Source of the DNA: Streptomyces exfoliatus
Lineage (GTDB): Bacteria > Actinomycetota > Actinomycetes > Streptomycetales > Streptomycetaceae
Reading direction: 5' to 3'
DNA: 64,000 nucleotides
Assembly: GCF_000725545.1 (NCBI RefSeq)
Contig: NZ_JNZP01000017.1
Span: 62,001-126,000 of the forward strand
Positions 51,066 to 59,503 of the stretch are shown here, in pieces; position 1 is the stretch's first letter, and each line of letters opens with the position of its first letter. The translations under genes and the position numbers were made by a program. The notes beneath the pieces are model-generated. The model searched no databases, had not been told where the DNA came from, and saw only the letters and a list, made by a program, of their open reading frames with translations.

Positions 51066-51937
51066 CGGAGGACGTACCACCACCGGACGGGCCGGAAGAC
51101 GGCGCCGGGGAGGGGGAGCGGGTCGACTGGCGGCGGGAGTTCGCGGAGGAGGCCCGGTCCGAGCGGCCCGACCTCGCACGGCTCTGCCTCCTCATCGGGG
51201 CGGTGGCCGACCCCACCGTCACCCGGCACGACCTCGACGCGGCCGAGATCGAACTCGACCGCCTCGCCGGACTCCTCCCGTACGCGACCCGGATCACCGG
51301 CGACTGGAGCGGCGAGCTCGCCGCGCTGCTCGGCCGCCACGAGGGCTTCGAGGGCGTCCCCGCCGACTACCAGCGCCTGGAGTCCTCCCTCCTCCACGAG
51401 GTGCTCCGACGCCGCAGGGGCCTGCCCATCCTGCTGTCCGTCGTCTGGATGGAGGTCGCACGCCGGGCCGGCGCCCCCGTGTACGGCCTCGGGCTGCCCG
51501 GCCACTTCGTCGTCGGCTTCGGCGACCCGGCCGACCTGAACCTCGCCGACCCCTTCGCCGGCGGACGCGCCATGACGGGCGCCGACGCCGAGCTCCTGGT
51601 GACCAGCGCGACGGGCGAGGCGCTCGACCGCTCGATGCTCCGGCCCGCCGAGCCCGGCGCGATCGTGCTGCGGGTCCTCAACAACATCCGCGCCTGGGCC
51701 GCCCCCCGCCCGGAACGCTCCGACGTGGCCCTGTGGGCGGTGGAACTCTCCCTGCTGCTCCCCTCCCACCCGGCCAGGCTCCGCTACGAGCGCGCCGAGC
51801 TGCTCGTACAGCGCGGGGAGTTCGTGAAGGGGGCGGCGGAGATGGAGGCGTACGCGCGCGTGATGGACGCGGTGGACCCGGAGTCGGCGACGACGATCCG
51901 CCGAAGGGCCCAGGCGGCACGGGCGCGCCTGAACTGA
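51062..51937 (+). CDS. SirB1-type transglutaminase-like protein
   Basis: A 291-residue protein of the SirB1 N-terminal/transglutaminase-like family (LESSLLHEVLRRRRGLPILL, GLGLPGHFVVGF, NLADPFAGG) with a TPR-like C-terminal part (LWAVELSLLLPSHPARLRYE). Conserved Cys is not obvious in the core, so protease activity is doubtful. GTG 51062 overlaps the GNAT stop by four bases, indicating an operon. Function unknown. Confidence 0.85.
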   Translation: MTEDVPPPDGPEDGAGEGERVDWRREFAEEARSERPDLARLCLLIGAVADPTVTRHDLDAAEIELDRLAGLLPYATRITGDWSGELAALLGRHEGFEGVPADYQRLESSLLHEVLRRRRGLPILLSVVWMEVARRAGAPVYGLGLPGHFVVGFGDPADLNLADPFAGGRAMTGADAELLVTSATGEALDRSMLRPAEPGAIVLRVLNNIRAWAAPRPERSDVALWAVELSLLLPSHPARLRYERAELLVQRGEFVKGAAEMEAYARVMDAVDPESATTIRRRAQAARARLN

Positions 51938-51969
51938 CGGGCCCGCGCCGGTCCGGCACGTGAAGGGGG

Positions 51970-52040
51970 CGGGGCGACCGGATTCGAACCGGCGTCCTCC
52001 GAGATGCCATCGCGGCGCATTACCTCTGTGCTACGACCCC
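51970..52040 (-). tRNA. Degenerate tRNA-like element (Ala GGC-like anticodon)
   Basis: On the minus strand the sequence folds as a cloverleaf. The T arm is good (CCGG-TTCGAAT-CCGG), the D arm has GCA/TGC and a GG loop, and the anticodon loop ATGGCAT reads GGC (alanine). Defects are visible: the acceptor stem pairs GGGG and CG only if one T is bulged, the anticodon stem has a C-T mismatch, and no CCA follows. The flanks (GGGC/GCCC) extend the terminal helix. It may be a decayed tRNA gene, an unusual tRNA or a tRNA-like terminator. Confidence 0.5.
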
Positions 52041-52071
52041 GCCCTTGCGGACGATCTTAGGGGGCGGCCGG

Positions 52072-52341
52072 TCAGAGCCGCGACTCCTTTTCGGCGTCTC
52101 CCAGGACCCGTACCCGCGCGGTCCAGGAACGGTCGTCGTGGGGCGGTTCCCACACCACGTCGACATCTGTCTCGTGGAACTGCCTGACCAGCTGCGTCAC
52201 CATACGGGCGGCGGCGGCCCGCGCCTCGCGCGGGTCGACGTCGGCGGGCACGTCGGACAGGGCCCCGCAGGTCATACCGCCCCGCATGGCGAGGACCAGC
52301 ACTCCGGAGGGCGCGGAGACGGAGCCGAGTGAGTGGGTCAT
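52072..52341 (-). CDS. Small hypothetical protein
   Basis: An 89-residue protein (begins MTHSLGSVSAPSG, contains MVTQLVRQFHETDVDVVWEP and ends GDAEKESRL). ATG 52341 is the likely start; in-frame upstream codons would add an Arg/Pro-rich extension. Divergent from the DUF1304 gene. Not assignable to a family I know; function unknown. Confidence 0.65.
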   Translation of the reverse strand: MTHSLGSVSAPSGVLVLAMRGGMTCGALSDVPADVDPREARAAAARMVTQLVRQFHETDVDVVWEPPHDDRSWTARVRVLGDAEKESRL

Positions 52342-52514
52342 GGGCCCGATTGAAGCGGACCACGGGGGCGTCGTTCCGGGTGGGTCGGCACGTGGCCGCC
52401 GCCATCGCCCGGAACGCCTCTCCTGAGGGCCCCTTGCCGCCGGCAAGGCGGAGTTGTCGTCCGCACGGACGCGTCGCGGGCCGGGCCCCGCCCGTCCGGC
52501 GGCAGAATGCGGCC

Positions 52515-52880
52515 ATGCCGCTGACCGCCGACATCCTCGTCGCCCTCGTCGCCCTGCTCCACGCCTACATCATGGTGATGGAGATGTTCCTGTGGCAGAA
52601 GTCGACCGGTCGTCGCTTCTCCGGCTTCGACGCCACGATGGCCCGCGACACCGCCTCCATGGCCGCCAACCAGGGCCTCTACAACGGCTTCCTCGCCGCC
52701 GGGCTGGTCTGGGGTCTGATCGCCGACGACCCGACCGGGTTCCGCGTCCGCGTCTTCTTCCTGTCCTGCGTCGTCATCGCCGGCGTCTACGGTGCCGCCA
52801 CCGCCAACCGCCGCATCCTCTTCGCCCAGGCCCTCCCCGGCGCCCTCGCCCTCTCGGCCGTCCTCGTCTCCCACTACTGA
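52515..52880 (+). CDS. DUF1304 membrane protein
   Basis: A 121-residue protein with four hydrophobic helices and DUF1304 motifs: LLHAYIMVMEMFLWQ, MAANQGLYNGFLAAGLVWG, and ATANRRILFAQALPGALAL. Family of small integral membrane proteins with unknown function. ATG 52515 has no strong ribosome site. Transcribed alone. Confidence 0.9.
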   Translation: MPLTADILVALVALLHAYIMVMEMFLWQKSTGRRFSGFDATMARDTASMAANQGLYNGFLAAGLVWGLIADDPTGFRVRVFFLSCVVIAGVYGAATANRRILFAQALPGALALSAVLVSHY

Positions 52881-52970
52881 CGGCTGCCCGTCGCGCGCGC
52901 CTCCCTCTCCGGGACGGCCGGAGGCACGGCACTGTGTGAGCGGTACGACACACAGAGCGAAAGGTGCGCC

Positions 52971-53195
52971 ATGGCAGTCCCTCACGGCACGGGCAGCTTC
53001 GTCGCCCATACCGGGACCGACGTCTACGGGCCCGGCAAGGTCATCGGTGTGGACGGTGAACAGCGGCGGGTGCGGTTCACGCGCTTCGTGGCGACGATCC
53101 GGGCCGACGACCTGCGGGCCGCCTCCCCCGCCGAGACCCGGGAGATGCAGGCCTGGCTGCGGGCGAGGAAGGAGCGGTACGGGGGCGCGTGGTGA
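52971..53195 (+). CDS. Small conserved protein
   Basis: A 74-residue basic protein with a likely SH3-like beta fold: VPHGTGSFVAHTGTDVYGPG, VIGVDGEQRRVRFTRFV, IRADDLR and a helix ending EMQAWLRARKERYG. AAAGG precedes ATG 52971. No known family, but length and codon usage look genuine. Function unknown. Confidence 0.72.
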   Translation: MAVPHGTGSFVAHTGTDVYGPGKVIGVDGEQRRVRFTRFVATIRADDLRAASPAETREMQAWLRARKERYGGAW

Positions 53196-53221
53196 TCACC
53201 GCGCGCGTGCCCTCGATACGG

Positions 53222-53254
53222 GCGAGCCCCCGTCCCGGGAGGGGGCGGGGGCTC
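53222..53254. terminator. Terminator hairpin
   Basis: Stem CGAGCCCCC (53222-53230) with GGGGGCTCG (53246-53254), between the small protein gene and the convergent PG_binding_4 gene. Confidence 0.75.
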
Positions 53255-53274
53255 GGAGCCGGGGGCGGGGGCTG

Positions 53275-55434
53275 TCAGCCCTCGCCGCTGAGGTCGATGG
53301 TCTTCGTGCGCTCCGCCTTGGTCTTGCCGCGCAGCGCGTCGCGCATCACGTAGGCCACGTCGTCGGCCGAGACCTCGTGCTTGGTGCCGTCGCCCTTGGT
53401 GATCATGATTCCGTCGAAGGCGCCGTCGAGGAGTCGGTCGATCGCCTTCTTGTCGTAGACCTCGACCAGGCGGCCGTCGACGGCCTTCATGGAGAGGATC
53501 TGCGGCAGCGACCGGGCCGGGCCGAAGTCGATGTACTTGCCGCCCGCGTAGATCCGGATCAGGTCGGACATGGCGGGGGTGGCGAACTCCTTCATCGCCC
53601 GGTCCAGCTCGGCCTTGGTGATGCTGGGCTGGCGGGTGGTGACCGGCAGTTCGACCAGCTTGTTCTGGCCGGTCTCCACCTGGGCGCGGAAGGCGTCCTT
53701 CACGGAGATCATCGAGCGCTGGAGGTCGAGGCCCTTGCCTGGCTTGCCCTCGACGGCGGTCACCTTGTTCGGGGCGAACAGGATGGTGCCGTCGGTGGCC
53801 GAGGCGGAGTTGCCGGCGAGGTCGCGCAGGGCGACGGCGAGCTTCTCCTCGTCGACCGGGAAGACCGGCTTGGCGACCCGCTCGCCGCCGAAGAGCGAGC
53901 CGATGACCGAGACGGGGTTGTAGTCACTGCCTGCGGCGGCGCGGACGGTCTCCTGGCTGTCGAGTGCCAGGCCCGCCTTCTCCGGGGCCAGCTGGACCTT
54001 CTGGCCGCCCAGGCTGAGCTGGAGCGGGGTGTCGGCGCGCTTGCCCAGGGCGCGCTCCAGCTTGTTGACGGCCTCTTCCTTCGTACCGCCGCCGATGTCC
54101 ACGCCGAGCACCGTGGTGCCCTTGGGGACGTCGGAGTGATTGAGGAGGAGTCCGGCGCCGTAGGCGACGCCTGCGAGGCCGAAGACGCCGGCGGCGACGA
54201 GGACCAGCTTGGAGCGGCCCTTCTTCGCCGGGGCGCGGCTGGGCGCCGGTGCCGGGCGCGGTGCGGGCGCGGCGGCCGGGGTCGCCTGCTCCTCGATGCG
54301 CGGGGTGAGGTCGGGGCGGGCCGCCTTCGGCGGGACGACGGGGATGCCGCTGGTGAGGGTGTCACCGGAGACGTGGCCGTTGCCGTGGGGCGCTCCGGGG
54401 CCGGAGGCCGGCGCCGGGGCCTGGGGGGTGAGGATCGCGGTGTCGTCGGACATGCGGGGGGCGCCGCCGGGGAACGGGGAGCCCGCACCCTGGCCCTGGC
54501 CGGGCCGCTGTCCCTGCCCGGGCCTCGGTCCCTGACCTCGGCCCGGCCTCTGGCCCTGGCCGGCCACGGGTCCGGGGCCGCCCAGGTTGGCGGTGCCGGT
54601 GACCGGGCCCGTGGTGGGGCCGGTCGGCGCGCCCGGGCCCCGGTACGCGGGCGTGCCGGTGGGCGGCGTGCCGGTGTACAGGGGGGTTCCGGCGGCGGGG
54701 GTGCCGTCGTAGCGGGGGGCTCCGGCGCCCTGGGCGCCGTCGTACCCCTGGGGCCCGTCGTACATCGGCGTACCGCCCGCGGGCGTGCCGTCGTACCTCG
54801 GCGTTCCCGCCGCCGGGGTGCCGCTGTCGTACAACGGGTTGCCGGGGGTGGACTGGGACGCCGTGACCGGGCGGCTCGACGGGGTGTTGCCGACCGTCGG
54901 GACGCCGGAGGTCGCCGAGCCGGCGAAGCCGGTGCCCTGGGCGTCCGGTCCGGCGAGGGCCGGGGCGGGCTTCGGGGTCGGAGCGGGTGCCGACGGCAGC
55001 GCGGGCGCGGGGGCCGGGCCCGGGGACCCCGCCTTGCGCGGGGCGAACCAGTCGCTGGTCTCCTTCCCCTTCGGCGCCTGTTCGGCCTGCGGCGGCTCCG
55101 GGGCCGCCGCCACCGGCTCGGGCTCCGGCTCGGGCTCCACGGCGGCAGCCGGTTCCGGCGCGGACGTCTCGTTGACCGTCTTGCGGACGACGACCGGCGG
55201 AATCGGCCGCGAACCCGGGATGTTGATCCGGATCCGGGTCGTCAGGGTCGTCTCGGTCTTGGGCTCCTCCGGCGGCGCGGGCACGGCGGTCTCCTCCGGC
55301 GCGTCCTGCGAGGGGTGGAGCGACGGATACTGGCGGGATCCGTACGGCGGTGTACCCGACGGGTACGCGGCTCCACCGCGCCCCTGGGCGCCGGAGGACG
55401 AACTGTCAGTCTCTCGACCAGTTTCACGACTCAA
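53275..55434 (-). CDS. Membrane protein with two PG_binding_4 domains and a repeat-rich cytoplasmic N-terminus
   Basis: A 719-residue protein. Residues 1-~420 are Pro/Gly/Thr-rich with repeats of the GTPxYDG type (~200-270). Then one membrane helix (KLVLVAAGVFGLAGVAYGAG) and an extracytoplasmic part made of PG_binding_4/YoaR-like modules (LGVDIGGGTKEEAVNKLERA). The VanW domain often fused to such modules is absent. Likely an envelope protein binding peptidoglycan precursors. Start is TTG 55434 with GGGAG upstream. Function unknown. Confidence 0.82.
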   Translation of the reverse strand: MSRETGRETDSSSSGAQGRGGAAYPSGTPPYGSRQYPSLHPSQDAPEETAVPAPPEEPKTETTLTTRIRINIPGSRPIPPVVVRKTVNETSAPEPAAAVEPEPEPEPVAAAPEPPQAEQAPKGKETSDWFAPRKAGSPGPAPAPALPSAPAPTPKPAPALAGPDAQGTGFAGSATSGVPTVGNTPSSRPVTASQSTPGNPLYDSGTPAAGTPRYDGTPAGGTPMYDGPQGYDGAQGAGAPRYDGTPAAGTPLYTGTPPTGTPAYRGPGAPTGPTTGPVTGTANLGGPGPVAGQGQRPGRGQGPRPGQGQRPGQGQGAGSPFPGGAPRMSDDTAILTPQAPAPASGPGAPHGNGHVSGDTLTSGIPVVPPKAARPDLTPRIEEQATPAAAPAPRPAPAPSRAPAKKGRSKLVLVAAGVFGLAGVAYGAGLLLNHSDVPKGTTVLGVDIGGGTKEEAVNKLERALGKRADTPLQLSLGGQKVQLAPEKAGLALDSQETVRAAAGSDYNPVSVIGSLFGGERVAKPVFPVDEEKLAVALRDLAGNSASATDGTILFAPNKVTAVEGKPGKGLDLQRSMISVKDAFRAQVETGQNKLVELPVTTRQPSITKAELDRAMKEFATPAMSDLIRIYAGGKYIDFGPARSLPQILSMKAVDGRLVEVYDKKAIDRLLDGAFDGIMITKGDGTKHEVSADDVAYVMRDALRGKTKAERTKTIDLSGEG

Positions 55435-55609
55435 AGCAGGATCTCCCGGTTGGCTCCACCGCCCGCTCTTGCTGATGCTCGTGTAACCCGGGCGGTTCGG
55501 CGGCGCGCACCACCATACTGGCCGCCGCCGTCATATACCCGACCCCTGGGTGAAGGACGACGGTCATTCCGGCCCAAGTCAGGGCGTCCCCGGACTCAAG
55601 TCCTCCTGT

Positions 55610-55990
55610 TCACGGGGCAGGTCGCGGCAGCCGGGAGAGCGTGGTGCACATCACAGCGAGCGCCATGCCTCCGAAGAGGAAGAGCAGCTCGCCGACGCCT
55701 CCGCCGAACACCCCGTCGCCCTCGGGGCGTCCGAGGCTGAGCAGGATGACGGCGAGGAGCCAGCCGCCTCCGCCGGCGGCGACGCCGACCTGGGTGCCCG
55801 TCGCGCGCAGTCCGCCGTAGAAGAGGGCACCGGTCGCGAGCAGCGCGAGGATCAAGCCGCCGGGAAGCCAGGCGGCTTGGACGAGGGCGCCCGCGGTGCC
55901 GACGAGCACGCCGAGGACGGCGAGGCCCGCGTACCAGGCATAACGGGCGTTGCGTGAGACGGTGAACGTGCCGGGGGTGGAGGTGTTCAC
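55610..55990 (-). CDS. DUF6113 membrane protein
   Basis: A 126-residue protein with four helices: [50 protein letters not shown] and [15 protein letters not shown]. It matches the DUF6113 family found next to mshB in Streptomyces. It overlaps the mshB stop by four bases (ATGA), so the two are co-translated. Function unknown; a link with mycothiol is only positional. Confidence 0.87.
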   Translation of the reverse strand: MNTSTPGTFTVSRNARYAWYAGLAVLGVLVGTAGALVQAAWLPGGLILALLATGALFYGGLRATGTQVGVAAGGGGWLLAVILLSLGRPEGDGVFGGGVGELLFLFGGMALAVMCTTLSRLPRPAP

Positions 55991-56877
55991 GCGGTCACCC
56001 CCGCGAAGAGGTCGGTCTCGCGTTCGCCCGCGGGAGCGCCGGGGGTGCCGTGCGCCAACTCGTAGTACTCGGTGGTGAAGATCGGCTGCCCCAGGTCGTT
56101 GGAGAGCGCGAAGAACGGGCCGGCGACGGCGACTTGGGTGACGTGTGCGGCCATCGCCGCGCTCTTGCGGGCGGCGTGCTCGGGGCTCGCCTCGATCTGG
56201 GCGGTGATCCGGTCCTCGTCGACGACGCCGGGGACGTCGTCGATCGCGGCGACGGCGGGGAAGGGGGAGCCTTCGGCGTGCAGCCGGGCGAAGGCGGCTG
56301 CGGCGACGGGGCGCGGGACGCGGTTCCAGTAGATCTTGGCGATCCGGTGGGCGGGGCCGAGGTCGGGGCGGTAGTCCGGGTCGGCGGCGAGCTCGGCGGC
56401 GCGCATGGCGACCCGGTGGGCCTGGATGTGGTCCGGGTGGCCGTAGCCGCCGTCGGGGTCGTAGGTGACGAGGACCTGCGGGCGGGTCTCCCTGATCACC
56501 TCGACGAGGTGGGGGGCCGCGGTGTCGACGTCGGTGTTCCAGAAGGCGTTGTCGCGCTTGTTCTGTTCGGCGCCCATCATTCCGGAGTCGCGGAAGCGCC
56601 CGGGGCCGCCGAGGAAGCGGTGGTCGGTGACACCGAGCGCGATCATCGCGGCGGCGAGTTCGCGTACGCGATGCGGGCCGAGCCGGTCCTCCCGGTCGGG
56701 AGCCAGGTGGGCGAGGCCGGGCGGGATGACCTCGCCCTCCTCGCCGAGCGTGCAGGTGACCAGGGTGACGAGGGCGCCTTCGGCCGCGTACCTGGCCATG
56801 GTGGCGCCGTTGTTGATCGACTCGTCGTCCGGGTGCGCGTGCACGAGCAGCAGACGGCGGGCGGGGAGATCGGACAT
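55987..56877 (-). CDS. mshB: Mycothiol biosynthesis deacetylase MshB
   Basis: A 296-residue LmbE-type deacetylase. It starts with the zinc motif [15 protein letters not shown], continues [16 protein letters not shown] with the second zinc His, and ends with the conserved GQP-like segment. It deacetylates 1-O-(2-acetamido-2-deoxy-glucopyranosyl)-myo-inositol, the second enzymatic step in mycothiol synthesis. Mycothiol is the actinobacterial thiol, so this supports the taxonomic assignment. Position agrees with Rv1170. Confidence 0.95.
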   Translation of the reverse strand: MSDLPARRLLLVHAHPDDESINNGATMARYAAEGALVTLVTCTLGEEGEVIPPGLAHLAPDREDRLGPHRVRELAAAMIALGVTDHRFLGGPGRFRDSGMMGAEQNKRDNAFWNTDVDTAAPHLVEVIRETRPQVLVTYDPDGGYGHPDHIQAHRVAMRAAELAADPDYRPDLGPAHRIAKIYWNRVPRPVAAAAFARLHAEGSPFPAVAAIDDVPGVVDEDRITAQIEASPEHAARKSAAMAAHVTQVAVAGPFFALSNDLGQPIFTTEYYELAHGTPGAPAGERETDLFAGVTA

Positions 56878-56958
56878 GTCCCCACCCTACGAGGTCGGAC
56901 CGGGTCGCAGGTCGGTACGTGCCCCGCCCAGGGGGCAGGACACCTCAGAGGACCGGGC

Positions 56959-57153
56959 TCAGAACTTGAGACCGCCGACCATGTTCGCCACGTTCGTGGT
57001 GAGGGTGCTGATGGACGGGGCGATGGACGAGCTCGCCAGATAGAAGCCCAGGAGGGCGCAGACCGCCGCGTGTCCGGCCTTCAGTCCGGATTTCCGGATG
57101 AGAAGGAAGACGACGATCGCCAGCAGCACCACCACGGAGATCGAGAGTGCCAC
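56959..57153 (-). CDS. Small membrane protein (64 residues)
   Basis: A 64-residue protein with two hydrophobic stretches (LSISVVVLLAIVVFLLI; AAVCALLGFYLASSS) joined by a basic loop RKSGLKAG. GTG 57153 follows a near-perfect GGAGGTGA ribosome site, the strongest evidence for expression. Family not known to me. Divergent from the S9 peptidase gene. Confidence 0.78.
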   Translation of the reverse strand: MALSISVVVLLAIVVFLLIRKSGLKAGHAAVCALLGFYLASSSIAPSISTLTTNVANMVGGLKF

Positions 57154-57253
57154 GGCGGTTCACCTCCACACTTCTTGGTCGGATATTCGAGCGGTTCGGT
57201 CGATCAGCATGTGCCAGAGGGCATGCCGATCGGATGCATACCCACCTAGCGCT

Positions 57254-57272
57254 ACGGATCATAACTATCCGT
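57254..57272. promoter_or_regulatory. Inverted repeat ACGGAT-N7-ATCCGT between divergent genes
   Basis: A 6-7-6 inverted repeat about 60 bases before the S9 peptidase start and 100 bases before the small membrane protein start. The local sequence is AT-rich (CATAACT). It could be an operator or promoter element; support is positional only. Confidence 0.3.
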
Positions 57273-57333
57273 GCGACGACATCGATCGGCGGACGGAGGC
57301 ACGAGGGGGGCGCACAGCGCTAGTTTCAGCCGC

Positions 57334-59502
57334 ATGACCTTGCCTTCGCAGCAGCCGGCCACACCCTCGGCCGGGCTCTCCTTCCCCCGCCAGCACGCCA
57401 GGACCCAGCGGTTCACCCTGGGGGTCCCGCGTGCCTTCTCGATCTCCCCCGACGGGGAGCGCGTCGTGTTCGTCAGGTCCGCTTCGGGGACGGACCGTTC
57501 GCACCGGCTCTGGGTCCTCGACCTGCCTAGGGACGGCGGCGCCCCCGTGGAGCGGGTGGCGGCCGACCCCGAGGTGCTGCTCGCGGGCGCCGAGGAGGAG
57601 CTCTCGCCCCAGGAGCGGGCCCGCCGTGAGCGGAGCCGGGAGGGCTCGGGCGGCGTGGTGGCGTACGCGGTGGACGGGGCCGTGGAGTTGGCGGCCTTCG
57701 CCCTGTCGGGGCGGCTGTTCGCGGCGGAGCTGAGGGCGGGGACGGCGCGGGAGCTGCCGGTGCCCGGCCCGGTGATCGACCCCCGGCCTTCGCCGGACGG
57801 TCGCCTGGTGGCGTACGTGGCGGAGGGCGCGCTGCGGGTGGTGGCGGCGGATGGTTCGGGCGACCGGGAGCTGGCCGTTCCTGAGGACGGTCATGTCACC
57901 TACGGATTGGCCGAATTCATCGCCTCGGAGGAGATGTCCAGGGACCGGGGTTTCTGGTGGTCCCCCGACTCGGACCGGCTGCTCGTCGCGCGGGCCGACG
58001 ACCGGGCGGTACGGCGCTGGTGGATCGCCGACCCGGCGCACCCGGACCGGGAGCCGCAGTCGGTGGCGTACCCGGCGGCCGGTACGGCAAACGCGGAGGT
58101 CGGGCTGTTCGTCCTGGGCCTCGACGGGTCCCGTACGGAGGTGCGGTGGGACCGGGAGCGGTACCCGTACCTGGCGCGGGTCCACTGGTCGGCGGCCGGG
58201 GCACCGCTGCTCCTCGTACAGGCGCGGGACCAGCGTGAGCAGTTGTACCTGGCGGTGGACCCGGAGAGCGGGGAGACGACGACCGTACGGGCGGAGAGCG
58301 ATCCGGTGTGGCTGGAGCTGCTGTCCGGGGTGCCGGCGTGGGCTCCGGACGGGCGGCTCGTGCGGGTCTCGGACGAGACCGGGGCCCGCGCCCTGTCCGT
58401 GGGGGACGAGGTCCTGACCGGCGCCGACCTGCACGTCCGGGCGGTGCTGGACATCGGGTCCGACGACGTCCTCGTGTCGGCCTCCGCGGGTGAGGGCGCG
58501 GCTGCCATGGATACCGGCGAGATCCATGTGTACCGGGTGACCGGCCGGGGCGTGGAGCGGCTGTCGGAGGGCGTCGGGGTACACGGCGCGGTGCGGACCG
58601 GGGCGGTGACCGTGCTCGTGTCGGCGCGGCCGGAGGCGCCGGGGAGCGTGGCGCGGGTGCTGCGGGACGGCAAGCGGGTCGCGGTGGTGGGCTCGTACGC
58701 GATGGAACCGGTGATCGGCGCCCGCGTGCGGCTCACGGAGTCGGGAGCCCGGCGGATCCCGTGCGCGGTGCTGCTGCCCTCCGGGTACGAGGAGGGCGAC
58801 GGGCCGCTGCCGGTCCTGATGGATCCGTACGGCGGTCCGCACGGGCCGCGGGTGGTCGCCGCGCACAACGCGCATCTGACGTCCCAGTGGTTCGCCGACC
58901 AGGGCTTCGCGGTGGTCGTGGCGGACGGGCGGGGCACGCCGGGCCGCTCCCCCGCCTGGGAGAAGGCGATCGCGCGGGACTTCTCGCCCACCCTGGACGA
59001 CCAGGTGGAGGCGCTCCAGGGCCTCGCCGGGCGCTTCCCGCTCGATCTGGAGCGCGTGGCGATCCGCGGCTGGTCGTACGGCGGGTATCTGGCGGCGCGG
59101 GCGGTGCTCCAGCGGCCCGACGTGTTCCACGCGGCCGTCGTGGGGGCGCCGGTGACGGACTGGCGGCTGTACGACACCCACTACACGGAGCGGTACCTCG
59201 GCACTCCGCAGGACGATCCGGAGGTGTACGCGGCGCACTCGCTGCTCACCGACGACGGTCTGTCCGGGCCGGAGGTCCCGGTGCGGCCGATGATGATCGT
59301 CCACGGTCTCGCGGACGACAACGTGGTGGTCGCGCACGCGCTGCGGCTGTCCTCCGCGCTCCTCGCGGCGGGCCGGCCGCACGAGGTGCTGCCGCTGACC
59401 GGGGTCACCCACATGACACCGCAGGAGCAGGTGGCGGAGAACCTGCTCCTGTTGCAGGTGGACTTCCTGCGGCGGTCCCTGGGGCTGCGCCAGGAAGGCT
59501 GA
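57334..59502 (+). CDS. S9 prolyl oligopeptidase-family serine peptidase
   Basis: A 722-residue protein. The N-terminal ~460 residues form a DPP4-type beta-propeller (FSISPDGERVVFV, FSPDSDRL-like WWSPDSDRLLVARAD). The C-terminal catalytic domain has Ser in RGWSYGGYL (~579), Asp in HGLADDNVV (~660) and His in TGVTHMTP (~692). No signal peptide is seen, so it is probably cytoplasmic. Cleaves short peptides after proline or alanine; substrate unproven. ATG 57334 was chosen as the conserved start. Confidence 0.93.
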   Translation: MTLPSQQPATPSAGLSFPRQHARTQRFTLGVPRAFSISPDGERVVFVRSASGTDRSHRLWVLDLPRDGGAPVERVAADPEVLLAGAEEELSPQERARRERSREGSGGVVAYAVDGAVELAAFALSGRLFAAELRAGTARELPVPGPVIDPRPSPDGRLVAYVAEGALRVVAADGSGDRELAVPEDGHVTYGLAEFIASEEMSRDRGFWWSPDSDRLLVARADDRAVRRWWIADPAHPDREPQSVAYPAAGTANAEVGLFVLGLDGSRTEVRWDRERYPYLARVHWSAAGAPLLLVQARDQREQLYLAVDPESGETTTVRAESDPVWLELLSGVPAWAPDGRLVRVSDETGARALSVGDEVLTGADLHVRAVLDIGSDDVLVSASAGEGAAAMDTGEIHVYRVTGRGVERLSEGVGVHGAVRTGAVTVLVSARPEAPGSVARVLRDGKRVAVVGSYAMEPVIGARVRLTESGARRIPCAVLLPSGYEEGDGPLPVLMDPYGGPHGPRVVAAHNAHLTSQWFADQGFAVVVADGRGTPGRSPAWEKAIARDFSPTLDDQVEALQGLAGRFPLDLERVAIRGWSYGGYLAARAVLQRPDVFHAAVVGAPVTDWRLYDTHYTERYLGTPQDDPEVYAAHSLLTDDGLSGPEVPVRPMMIVHGLADDNVVVAHALRLSSALLAAGRPHEVLPLTGVTHMTPQEQVAENLLLLQVDFLRRSLGLRQEG

Positions 59503-59503
59503 G

